This document shows, one piece after another, positions 35,319 to 43,475 of a stretch of 43,475 nt of DNA. Position 1 is the first letter of the stretch; the number at the start of each line of letters is the position of its first letter. A program made the position numbers and the translations under genes. The stretch lies in NCBI GenBank assembly GCA_937867025.1, contig CALMKH010000215.1:1-43475 (forward strand), written 5' to 3'. The notes under the pieces are model-generated. The model worked only from the letters and a program-made list of their open reading frames with translations, was not told the DNA's origin and did no database searches. Origin of the DNA: an uncultured Bacteroidota bacterium. GTDB lineage: Bacteria > Bacteroidota > Bacteroidia > NS11-12g > UBA955.

Positions 35319-36578
35319 ATGCAGGTCATTAAAGTAGAGAATATCTCAAAGCAATACAGGCTGGGTGAAGTGTCATCCAAAACCCTGTCACACGATTTCA
35401 AGCGCTGGATATACCGCCTGCGCGGGAAAGAAGATCCGTTCCTGAAAATAGGAGAAGCCAATGACAGGAGTGTCAGGGGTACATCCGAATACGTCTGGGC
35501 CTTAAAGGACATCAGTTTTAACGTCCAACAGGGAGAAGTCCTTGGCATTATCGGCAAGAACGGGGCCGGCAAAAGCACGCTGCTGAAAATACTTTCAAGG
35601 GTTACATCGCCGACTACGGGAAGCATTAGCGTAAGAGGAAGGATGGCGAGCCTGCTTGAAGTGGGAACAGGATTTCACCCGGATCTTACAGGTCGAGAAA
35701 ATGTTTTTCTTAACGGGGCCATCATGGGCATGAGCAAGACAGAGATCAAAAGCAAGTTTGATGAGATCGTTAATTTTTCCGGGGTCGAAAGATATATTGA
35801 CACACCCGTAAAACGCTATTCTTCCGGCATGTATGTGCGTCTTGCCTTTGCTGTGGCGGCACACCTGGAGCCGGAAATACTTATAATAGATGAAGTGCTT
35901 GCTGTCGGGGATGCGGAGTTCCAGAAGAAATGCCTTGGAAAAATGAAAGATGTGAGTCTTGAAGGAAGGACAGTGATATTTGTAAGCCATAACCTGGACA
36001 CCATTAAAACGATCTGCAGCCGGGGGATACTTTTAAAGCACGGCAACCTGATCCAGGACGGTTCTATCGACGATGTCATAGAAACATATATCAAAAGCCA
36101 GATCAATACAACGGAGAGTTTTTACGAATTCAAAGTGGATGAAAGCGAAAACCTGGATTGTTTTCCTGTGAGTTTTAAAATTGAAAACAAAAAAGGGCAG
36201 CTGGTCAATGAGGTGCCCGCATACGAAAAATTTACCATTAAGATCAAGGTGGTCCTCCGGAAAAAAATTGAGCATTTTGTTTGTGCCATTGGTTTCTGCA
36301 CGAACCTGAACCTGCCATTAAGGACCATATGGAGCACTCCGAAAGACCTGGAAAAAGGTGAGCATGACATATTGTTCCATATGGATAATGTGTTTTTCGA
36401 AACCGGGTCATACATTATCAACCTTGGGATTTCAACCTATGAAAGAACACTGTTCTCAAAGGAGAATTTCAATACGCTCACCATCTCGGACATATCTTCA
36501 GACGACAAGCCTGAAAGTGTATTGCGGATAAAAGGAGCCGGCATCATTCTAAACACTGAAAAAGTAGAGATCATATAA
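35319..36578 (+). CDS. Polysaccharide ABC export ATPase with C-terminal Wzt_C-like glycan-binding domain
   Basis: Walker A GKNGAGKST; SSGMYVRLAFAVAAHLEPEILIIDEVLAVGD typical of Wzt/TagH; ~150-aa C-terminal extension. Confidence 0.93.
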   Translation: MQVIKVENISKQYRLGEVSSKTLSHDFKRWIYRLRGKEDPFLKIGEANDRSVRGTSEYVWALKDISFNVQQGEVLGIIGKNGAGKSTLLKILSRVTSPTTGSISVRGRMASLLEVGTGFHPDLTGRENVFLNGAIMGMSKTEIKSKFDEIVNFSGVERYIDTPVKRYSSGMYVRLAFAVAAHLEPEILIIDEVLAVGDAEFQKKCLGKMKDVSLEGRTVIFVSHNLDTIKTICSRGILLKHGNLIQDGSIDDVIETYIKSQINTTESFYEFKVDESENLDCFPVSFKIENKKGQLVNEVPAYEKFTIKIKVVLRKKIEHFVCAIGFCTNLNLPLRTIWSTPKDLEKGEHDILFHMDNVFFETGSYIINLGISTYERTLFSKENFNTLTISDISSDDKPESVLRIKGAGIILNTEKVEII

Positions 36579-37334
36579 ATGAATATAGCAGGATATTTAA
36601 AGAACCAGTTCAGGAACAGAACTAAAAAAATGCGGCAGTTGCGCAACAGAATCTTTAAGGACAGGAAAAATTACCATATTTCATTTTCTCAAAGCGGTGA
36701 AGATATTATTGTTGATTTTATCTTTAAGAACATTCTGAATCAACCGAAATTCACATATTGTGACGTAGGTGCCCACCATTCCACATATATAAGCAATACA
36801 GCGCTGTTCTATAAAAACGGATTGAAGGGAATCTGCATCGAACCTGATCCGACGCTTTTTGCAGAGATTAAGGCGAACAGGCCGAATGACATCTGCCTGA
36901 ATTGCGGGATTGGGTTTGGCGGCAAAGATGCCGTTGAAGAACTTGATTTCTATATCATGTCTGCCAAGTCCCTGAACACATTTTCAAAAGAGGAAGCGGA
37001 AAGGCTGGACCGGCAGGGTGAATACAAGATTGTGGAAACCAGGAAGATCAAGACCTACAATATTAACCGGATATTTGATGAATATTTTGTGCCGGATTTT
37101 CTTTCGGTCGATGTGGAAGGGATAGATTTTGAAATTATAAAATCCATAGACCTCACAAAGAACCGCCCTAAAGTGATCTGCGTTGAGACGGCCGAGTTTT
37201 CTCCGGTGCCTCCGGGAATGAAGGTGTATGAATCCGTAAACTATCTGAAAGAGCACGGTTATATATATTATGCCGACACTTATAACAACAGCATTATGCT
37301 TGACGGCGAGCACCTGAAGAACATAAGTAAATGA
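36579..37334 (+). CDS. FkbM-family methyltransferase
   Basis: SQSGEDIIVDFIFKNIL...YCDVGAHHSTYISNTALFYKNGLKGICIEPDP...PDFLSVDVEGIDFEIIKSID. Confidence 0.88.
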   Translation: MNIAGYLKNQFRNRTKKMRQLRNRIFKDRKNYHISFSQSGEDIIVDFIFKNILNQPKFTYCDVGAHHSTYISNTALFYKNGLKGICIEPDPTLFAEIKANRPNDICLNCGIGFGGKDAVEELDFYIMSAKSLNTFSKEEAERLDRQGEYKIVETRKIKTYNINRIFDEYFVPDFLSVDVEGIDFEIIKSIDLTKNRPKVICVETAEFSPVPPGMKVYESVNYLKEHGYIYYADTYNNSIMLDGEHLKNISK

Positions 37335-38197
37335 TAATCGTTAAGGTATATGGTGGTCTTGCCGGGCAGATGATGCAATATGCTTTTGCATGTTTCCTGG
37401 AGTTAAAGCGCCGCGAGGAGGTAAAAATCGATATTTCATTTTTTGGCGGACAGGCCCGGAATAATTCATTCAGGAAATTTGAGCTAATCAACTGGAATAC
37501 AAAATTTTGTATAGCTTCTGAAGAAGATTATAATTATATTTTTTCAAAAGTAAAACTAAAGGATAAGATCAATTACAGGTTGTTTAAAAAAGAAGTGGAA
37601 AACAGGAATTATTTCAGGGAAAAACTTCCTTTCCGCTTCGACCCGGATGTTTTAAACACTGACTATAGTATTTTTGACGGGTACTGGGTCAATCATGACT
37701 ATATAGATCAGGTAAAGGGGCGGCTGCTTAAAGACTTTACACCGCGATATCCTATATCCGATAAGAACAAGGAGGTTCTTCACATGATGGAATCTTCAAA
37801 TTCCGTTTCCATTCATTTCAGGCGCGGCGATTATGTGGATTCAATTCATGATGTCTTGAAAAAGGATTATTATACGGAGGCCATTGATCATATAAAACAA
37901 ACGGTTGAAAATCCCCGGTTTTTTGTTTTTTCCGATGATCTTGAATTTGTAAAGCATACTTACGAGTTTCCGGGAGAGGCTTTATTCATTGACCACAACA
38001 AACTTGATGAATCTTACTGGGATATTTTTCTCATGAGCAAATGCAGGCATAACGTAATCGCCAACAGCGGTTTCAGCTACTGGGGAGCCTGGCTCAATCA
38101 GCATAAAAACGCCATCGTGGTGGCTCCTTCCAACTGGATGGAAACAGAGAACAGCATAAGTGATAATCTTCTTCTGAAACACTGGCACATCATTTAG
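37331..38197 (+). CDS. GT11-like alpha-1,2-fucosyltransferase
   Basis: VKVYGGLAGQMMQYAFACFLELKRR...VSIHFRRGDYVDS...FVFSDDLEFVKH...NVIANSGFSYWGAWLN. Confidence 0.9.
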   Translation: MIIVKVYGGLAGQMMQYAFACFLELKRREEVKIDISFFGGQARNNSFRKFELINWNTKFCIASEEDYNYIFSKVKLKDKINYRLFKKEVENRNYFREKLPFRFDPDVLNTDYSIFDGYWVNHDYIDQVKGRLLKDFTPRYPISDKNKEVLHMMESSNSVSIHFRRGDYVDSIHDVLKKDYYTEAIDHIKQTVENPRFFVFSDDLEFVKHTYEFPGEALFIDHNKLDESYWDIFLMSKCRHNVIANSGFSYWGAWLNQHKNAIVVAPSNWMETENSISDNLLLKHWHII

Positions 38198-38209
38198 AAA
38201 ACTCAATTA

Positions 38210-40057
38210 ATGGAATTATATATAGGAATTAACTTTGAAGGCCATGATTCGGCGATCTTTGTACTTGAACCTGAAAAAAATGAGGTGTTCGCCATTTCAA
38301 CGGAAAGGATAACGCGCTTTAAGCATGATACTGTTTTTCCCCTCCCGCCGATTGAAAAATATATACAGTACAGTGGGATAGACCCGAACTCCGTCACCAG
38401 GATTGTATGCGGCAATTCGAAGGTGATGCAGAAATCTTCCAGGGCAAGGCTCAATCAATACGAAAGGGAAATGTTCTACAGAGAACTTATGGGTGAAAAA
38501 TATCTCAAGGGATATAAGAAAAAGAAAGCTGAATTTGATGCGTTATCTCCTGTAAAAAAGACATTTTCACTGATATTCAAAGGCAAATACAGACAATATC
38601 TGAATGTTGAGCGTTCGGAAGAGACCATTTTCCAGAAAGATCTGGTGAACCAGGTATTGAAAACATATTTTCCGAAAGCGGAGATCAGGCTGGATTATTT
38701 TGATCACGAGGAATGCCATGCCGTATCGAGCTATGTCACATCACCGTTTTATGATGATGTGCTTTTGATAACGATGGACGGGCATGGAGATCACAATTGT
38801 TTTTCAAGGGCATATGTTGTAAAGAACGGTAGCATGAAGCTGGTAAGCGAATCCATATCTCCCGATAAATTCCTGCATTTTACAGGAAAGTATACAAGAT
38901 ACTGGGACGAATGTTCCATAGGGGGCATGTACACGTATTTTACCTGGAAACTGGGCTTTACACCCAATGCCGATGAAGGTAAAGTGGAAGCCCTTGCCGC
39001 ATTCGGAAATCATAAGAATGAGATCTACGACAAGCTCTGGAAATGTTTTTCCATCTTCGAAAACGAAATCAATATCGGCATCAGGGTTCACAAGGAGGAG
39101 GCAGAAATATTGTTCAGCCAGGATGAATTCAATACGTTCATGAACACCTATAAGAAGGAGGATATTGCCGCAGCCATACAGAAATTCCTCGAGGAGTTCA
39201 TGTTGATCTATATCAAAAAGCTGATGGACAGGACGGGTATAAAAAACCTTTGCTTCAGCGGCGGAGTATTTGCCAATGTGATTCTTAACCTTAGGGTATT
39301 TGAGGAATTAACCCCGAACATTTATATCATTCCAGCGATGGCGGATGACGGAAGCGGTGAAGGTGCCTGTTATGCCGCATGCCTGAACGACGGGAAATCA
39401 CTGGATGACCTTAAATGGCTCAAGGAAAAGAAATACATGCCTTATTTCGGTACCTCTTATTCAAGAGAGCAAATTCTTGAATCATTAAACCGGAATACCG
39501 GTATACAGGTTACCGACATGAAGGACAGCTGGCCTGAAAAGGCGGCGGATCTTGTCGCTCAGGGGAAAGTCGGGGCGATATTCCACGGCCGCATGGAATG
39601 GGGTCCACGGGCCTTGGGAAACCGCAGCATAATAGCTGATTGCCGTGATCCGGAAATTACAAAAAAGATCAACGGTTCGATTAAAAACCGACCATTGTTT
39701 CAGCCATTCTGCCCGTCCATACTTGAAGAAGAAAGAGAAAGGCTTTTTGAAAAATCATACTCTAACAAGCACATGACATGCGCGTTCCGGATGAAACAGG
39801 AATTCAGGGATAAAATACCGGCGTCTGTTCACGTGGACGGTACCGGCAGGGCGCAGTTCGTGGAAGAAAAAGATAATCCGATGTATTACCGTTACCTGAA
39901 GGAGCTCAAAAAACTCACGGGTTTCGGCGTAAGCATCAACACGTCTTTTAACAAGCATGGCAGGACCATTGTTGAAACCCCGGAAGATGCATTGCGTGAT
40001 TTCCTGGATACAAATATGGATTTTGTCATGCTGGAAGGTTATTTAATTACAAGATGA
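38210..40057 (+). CDS. NodU/CmcH-family carbamoyltransferase
   Basis: YIGINFEGHDSAIFVLE...FSGGVFANVILNLRVFE...GRMEWGPRALGNRSIIADCRDPEITKKINGSIKNRPLFQPFCPSI...INTSFNKHGRTIVETPEDAL. Confidence 0.93.
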   Translation: MELYIGINFEGHDSAIFVLEPEKNEVFAISTERITRFKHDTVFPLPPIEKYIQYSGIDPNSVTRIVCGNSKVMQKSSRARLNQYEREMFYRELMGEKYLKGYKKKKAEFDALSPVKKTFSLIFKGKYRQYLNVERSEETIFQKDLVNQVLKTYFPKAEIRLDYFDHEECHAVSSYVTSPFYDDVLLITMDGHGDHNCFSRAYVVKNGSMKLVSESISPDKFLHFTGKYTRYWDECSIGGMYTYFTWKLGFTPNADEGKVEALAAFGNHKNEIYDKLWKCFSIFENEINIGIRVHKEEAEILFSQDEFNTFMNTYKKEDIAAAIQKFLEEFMLIYIKKLMDRTGIKNLCFSGGVFANVILNLRVFEELTPNIYIIPAMADDGSGEGACYAACLNDGKSLDDLKWLKEKKYMPYFGTSYSREQILESLNRNTGIQVTDMKDSWPEKAADLVAQGKVGAIFHGRMEWGPRALGNRSIIADCRDPEITKKINGSIKNRPLFQPFCPSILEEERERLFEKSYSNKHMTCAFRMKQEFRDKIPASVHVDGTGRAQFVEEKDNPMYYRYLKELKKLTGFGVSINTSFNKHGRTIVETPEDALRDFLDTNMDFVMLEGYLITR

Positions 40058-40458
40058 AACACCCACACCTGATCCACTTTAAAAAAATCGGAAAACCTTC
40101 TGAAGGCTATATATCCATTTTTCAGAATGGTGCTGAGGGCATGCCGTTTGATATCAAACGGACTTTCTGGACGTATTATACGCCTCAGGAAGTCATAAGG
40201 GGCCGCCATGCCCATTATGAAACGGAAATGATACTGATCGCTGCAGCAGGGAAGATCATCGTTTCTACGGAAATGCCCGGAAACAAGACAGACACATTCG
40301 TTCTGGAAAATCCTGACAGCGGTCTTTATATTCCGAAACTATGCTGGCACACCATGCAATACTCGCATAATGCCGTTCAGCTGGTACTGGCTTCCTCGGA
40401 ATACAGTGAAAGCGATTATATAAGGGCATACGAAGATTTCAAAAACATTCAGCCATGA
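40054..40458 (+). CDS. FdtA/QdtA-like cupin sugar 3,4-ketoisomerase
   Basis: [42 protein letters not shown]...[40 protein letters not shown]. Confidence 0.85.
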   Translation: MKHPHLIHFKKIGKPSEGYISIFQNGAEGMPFDIKRTFWTYYTPQEVIRGRHAHYETEMILIAAAGKIIVSTEMPGNKTDTFVLENPDSGLYIPKLCWHTMQYSHNAVQLVLASSEYSESDYIRAYEDFKNIQP

Positions 40459-41006
40459 TACATCCGCTGGCAGACGTCAAATCCGTGAATATCGGTCCTG
40501 GCACCAGGGTATGGCAATTCGCCGTTATCCTGGAAAATGCCCGTATAGGAAAGGATTGCAATATCAATTGCCATACGTTCATCGAAAATGACGTGATAAT
40601 CGGCGACCGCGTCACCGTTAAAAGCGGTGTTTATCTCTGGGACGGGTTGAGGGCAGAGGATGATGTGTTCATTGGTCCCTCCGCCGCCTTTGTAAACGAT
40701 CCTTTTCCAAGGTCGAAACACTATCCTGCAGAATTCAGGAAAATCCATCTTAAAAGAGGATGCAGCATTGGGGCGAATGCCACTGTGCTCGGCGGAATTA
40801 CAATAGGAGAATATGCACTTGTAGGCGCGGGCAGTGTCATAACAAAGGATGTAAAACCTTTCGCATTAATGGTTGGCAATCCGGCCAGGCAGACCGGATG
40901 GGTGAATGAAGCGGGGGAAAAACTAACCACCACCGGCGACGGATGGAAAGATACGAAAGGCAACAGGTATAGGGAAACGGAAGGCCGCCTTGAAATAATA
41001 AAATGA
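40455..41006 (+). CDS. Left-handed beta-helix (hexapeptide) sugar N-acetyltransferase (FdtC/WbpD-like)
   Basis: [81 protein letters not shown]...[27 protein letters not shown]. Confidence 0.9.
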   Translation: MIHPLADVKSVNIGPGTRVWQFAVILENARIGKDCNINCHTFIENDVIIGDRVTVKSGVYLWDGLRAEDDVFIGPSAAFVNDPFPRSKHYPAEFRKIHLKRGCSIGANATVLGGITIGEYALVGAGSVITKDVKPFALMVGNPARQTGWVNEAGEKLTTTGDGWKDTKGNRYRETEGRLEIIK

Positions 41007-42109
41007 ATATACCATATTTAAACCTTAAGCAGATAAACCTGAATTATTCTGCAGAATTGATGGATGCCATGAAATCCGTACTTGACAGCGGCTGGTTTAT
41101 TCTCGGCAAGAGTCTTGAACAATTCGAAAAAGAATACGCTTCTTACAACCGGACAAAGCATTGTGCGGGACTGGCCAACGGCCTAGATGCGCTGATATTG
41201 TCATTAAAGGTCCTTGGTATAAAGGAGGGCGATGAAGTCATAGTGCCTTCCAATACCTATATAGCTTCCTGGCTGGCTGTATCTTATGTAGGGGCTAAAC
41301 CGGTCCCGGTAGAACCGCGATGGGAAACATGCAATATTAACCCGGAACTGATCGAGGAAAAAATAACGAATAAGACCAAAGTCATTATGCCGGTCAATCT
41401 TTACGGGCAGGCGGCGGAACTGGACAAGATCATGGCGATTGCACAAAAACACGGCCTGAATGTCCTTGAAGATAATGCACAGGCTCAGGGTGCGGTTTGC
41501 AATGGCAGGCTTGCCGGCAGCTGGGGGCACATCAACGCAACGAGTTTTTATCCGGGCAAAAACCTTGGTGCATTAGGCGATGCAGGGGCCATAACCACTG
41601 ACAGTGATGAACTTGCCGCTAAAATAAAAATTATCCGCAATTATGGTTCCGAGAAAAAATATTATAATGAAACAAAGGGAGTCAATTCCCGGCTGGATGA
41701 ACTCCAGGCAGCTTTCCTGAGCGTTAAACTCAGGAATCTGGACGACGTGAACAGGGAAAGGCAAAAGCTGGCCGGGCTTTACGATGCGGGACTAAACGCT
41801 ATAGAAGGTCTTACAATACCTTCGGTTGCAGACGGCTGCACATCCGTTCATCATATCTACCAGGTGAGAACAGAAAAGAGGGATGAGCTCCAAAAGTACC
41901 TGAATGAAAAAGGCATAGGAACGCTAATCCATTATCCGATCCCTTCACACCTGCAGCAAGCCTATTCCGATCTGGGATATAAAAAGGGCGATTTCCCAAT
42001 CGCGGAAAAAATATCGGAAACCACGCTCAGCATTCCCCTGTACCAAGGACTGAAGGAAGAAGAAGTGCTCTATATTGTGGATATGATCAAGTCATTTTTT
42101 AATGCCTGA
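41003..42109 (+). CDS. DegT/DnrJ/EryC1/StrS-family PLP aminotransferase (FdtB-like)
   Basis: [44 protein letters not shown]...[54 protein letters not shown]. Confidence 0.93.
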   Translation: MNIPYLNLKQINLNYSAELMDAMKSVLDSGWFILGKSLEQFEKEYASYNRTKHCAGLANGLDALILSLKVLGIKEGDEVIVPSNTYIASWLAVSYVGAKPVPVEPRWETCNINPELIEEKITNKTKVIMPVNLYGQAAELDKIMAIAQKHGLNVLEDNAQAQGAVCNGRLAGSWGHINATSFYPGKNLGALGDAGAITTDSDELAAKIKIIRNYGSEKKYYNETKGVNSRLDELQAAFLSVKLRNLDDVNRERQKLAGLYDAGLNAIEGLTIPSVADGCTSVHHIYQVRTEKRDELQKYLNEKGIGTLIHYPIPSHLQQAYSDLGYKKGDFPIAEKISETTLSIPLYQGLKEEEVLYIVDMIKSFFNA

Positions 42110-43475
42110 AAACAAGCCGCTGGTGAGTATCATTGCTTTGAATTACAATCAAAGCGAATTCCTCGAAGAAGGCCTGAATTCCTTTGCGGATCAATCTTAC
42201 AGGAATTTTGAGCTGATCATAACCGACGATTGCTCAACAGATGATTCAAGAGAGAAGATAGACAAGTGGATTGCAGCTCACCCCGGTCTGCCCATACGGA
42301 AAATCTACAATTCTGCCAACAGGGGCCTGTGCGCCACCCTTAATATTGCCGTAAAAGCAAGCAATGGAGAGTTTATAAAACCTATCGCCTGCGATGATAC
42401 CATGCAGGTCAATTACCTTGAGGAAACCATAAATTTTTTTCAAAAACATCCTGATGTATCCTTGCTCTGTACGGACATGCAGCTGATGGATGAAAAATCG
42501 GATATCAAACATTCATCCAACTGGAAGTACGGGGGGGTGAACATCAGCGAAGAGAATATAAATGATTTTGAGGCTTATTTATTCGGACCGTTCCTGAATA
42601 CACCAAGCCTGATTTACAGGAGAGGGCTTTACGATAAAATTGGCGGTTATGACGAAGAACTGGCTTTTGAAGACTGGGATTTTCTGCTCAGGTCCAAAAA
42701 AGAAGCGAAATTTTCATTTATTGACTCATCCCTTGTGAATTACCGGGTGCATGCGTCCAATATGCATCATCACATCGGACGGAAGGTTAAGTATTCGCAG
42801 GATATCATCAAGCTTCTTCGCAAACACCTGAATACGTCGTTAAACGCAGATAAAAAAATCCGCAAAAAAATATGCGACGAGTTGTACGGCATGTTGATGC
42901 TGGACGAAAAAACAGCGATCGGTGACTGGTCAGAATTATATCGCGATATACAGGATAAGGAAAGTGTTAAAAAGCCTTTAGTGAGCGTACTGGCGAGCTC
43001 CGGTAATTCCGGAGAGTTCATTGCCCAGGCAATTGAATCGGTCTTGCTGCAAACCTATTCACACATCGAGTTGATTATTGTGGCCGATCCATGCACGGAT
43101 AAAACAGTCGATATCATTAAATCATTTGTTTCCCGGCACAATAACATAATCCTTCATCAAAACCAGGAAAGCAAAGGATTGTTCCCTTCGCTCAATATTG
43201 GCCTGGAACACTGCAAAGGCGCGTACATCGCCATAACAGACCTGGACGATCTCTGCCACCCCCAGCGACTGGAAAGAGAGATGGAACTGATGTTGAGCAA
43301 TGATAAAACCGGGGTGGTGACTTCATGGGTAAAAACCATGGACGAAAACCGTAAAACCGGTTCTGTGGAATACTCCCCGGATAAGGATGTCAACAAGGTA
43401 AGCATGTTGTTTGGATCCCCGTTTTCACATGGTGCTTCACTTTTTAAGACGTCCGTCCTGAAACAGGCAAAATAC
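42102..43475 (+). CDS. Tandem family 2 glycosyltransferase (two GT-A domains), truncated by window end
   Basis: Translation from ATG 42102: [49 protein letters not shown]... then second domain KKPLVSVLASSGNSGEFIAQAIESVLLQTYSHIELIIVADPCTDKT...TDLDDLCHPQRLEREMELM; no stop before 43475. Confidence 0.88.
   Translation, partial: MPENKPLVSIIALNYNQSEFLEEGLNSFADQSYRNFELIITDDCSTDDSREKIDKWIAAHPGLPIRKIYNSANRGLCATLNIAVKASNGEFIKPIACDDTMQVNYLEETINFFQKHPDVSLLCTDMQLMDEKSDIKHSSNWKYGGVNISEENINDFEAYLFGPFLNTPSLIYRRGLYDKIGGYDEELAFEDWDFLLRSKKEAKFSFIDSSLVNYRVHASNMHHHIGRKVKYSQDIIKLLRKHLNTSLNADKKIRKKICDELYGMLMLDEKTAIGDWSELYRDIQDKESVKKPLVSVLASSGNSGEFIAQAIESVLLQTYSHIELIIVADPCTDKTVDIIKSFVSRHNNIILHQNQESKGLFPSLNIGLEHCKGAYIAITDLDDLCHPQRLEREMELMLSNDKTGVVTSWVKTMDENRKTGSVEYSPDKDVNKVSMLFGSPFSHGASLFKTSVLKQAKY

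Noticed and set aside
39826-39840. TGTTCACGTGGAC parS-like string in the carbamoyltransferase gene
   Set aside because: Arms do not align with the palindrome once CACGTG is centred; about 15 kb from the cluster.
1-43475. CRISPR arrays, tRNA/rRNA genes, insertion sequences or integrases
   Set aside because: No regularly spaced repeats of CRISPR type, no recognisable tRNA/rRNA sequence and no transposase/integrase ORFs seen by reading; no dedicated search could be run.

Overview
Bacteroidota-type chromosomal segment. Clues: T9SS type A and type B sorting domains, TAnnTTTG-type -7 promoter elements, bshA, UpxY. Left to right: (1) an SOS-mutagenesis-like cassette, with a partial dnaE-like gene and a dinB-like gene divergent from an S24/XRE LexA-like repressor that has a paired palindromic operator; (2) an Nramp-USP fusion transporter, a TPR histidine kinase and a NarL-type regulator; (3) a BNR-repeat protein, bshA, and a small lipoprotein next to an M4 metallopeptidase with a T9SS tail; (4) a LiaF-like/DUF4288/LytS/LytTR operon preceded by three direct repeats at exact 21-nt spacing; (5) pheS, an AT-rich gap, a lipoprotein, mnmG, ybeY and a T9SS type-B protein, with three copies of the ParB-binding palindrome GTTCCACGTGGAAC (parS) in about 0.9 kb inside coding sequence; (6) two M16 peptidases; (7) a surface-polysaccharide locus (ABC transporters, Gfo/Idh/MocA, GT2, degenerate wHTH-nucleotidyltransferase, structured leader plus UpxY/RfaH-like antiterminator, Wzm/Wzt, FkbM, GT11, carbamoyltransferase, FdtA/FdtC/FdtB-like genes, tandem GT2). 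The strongest non-gene signals are the parS cluster (implying origin proximity), the phased LytTR-like repeats, the LexA-like operator pair, and the leader and wHTH switch in front of the UpxY gene. No tRNA, rRNA, CRISPR array or transposase was seen. All family calls come from reading motifs; no searches were run.
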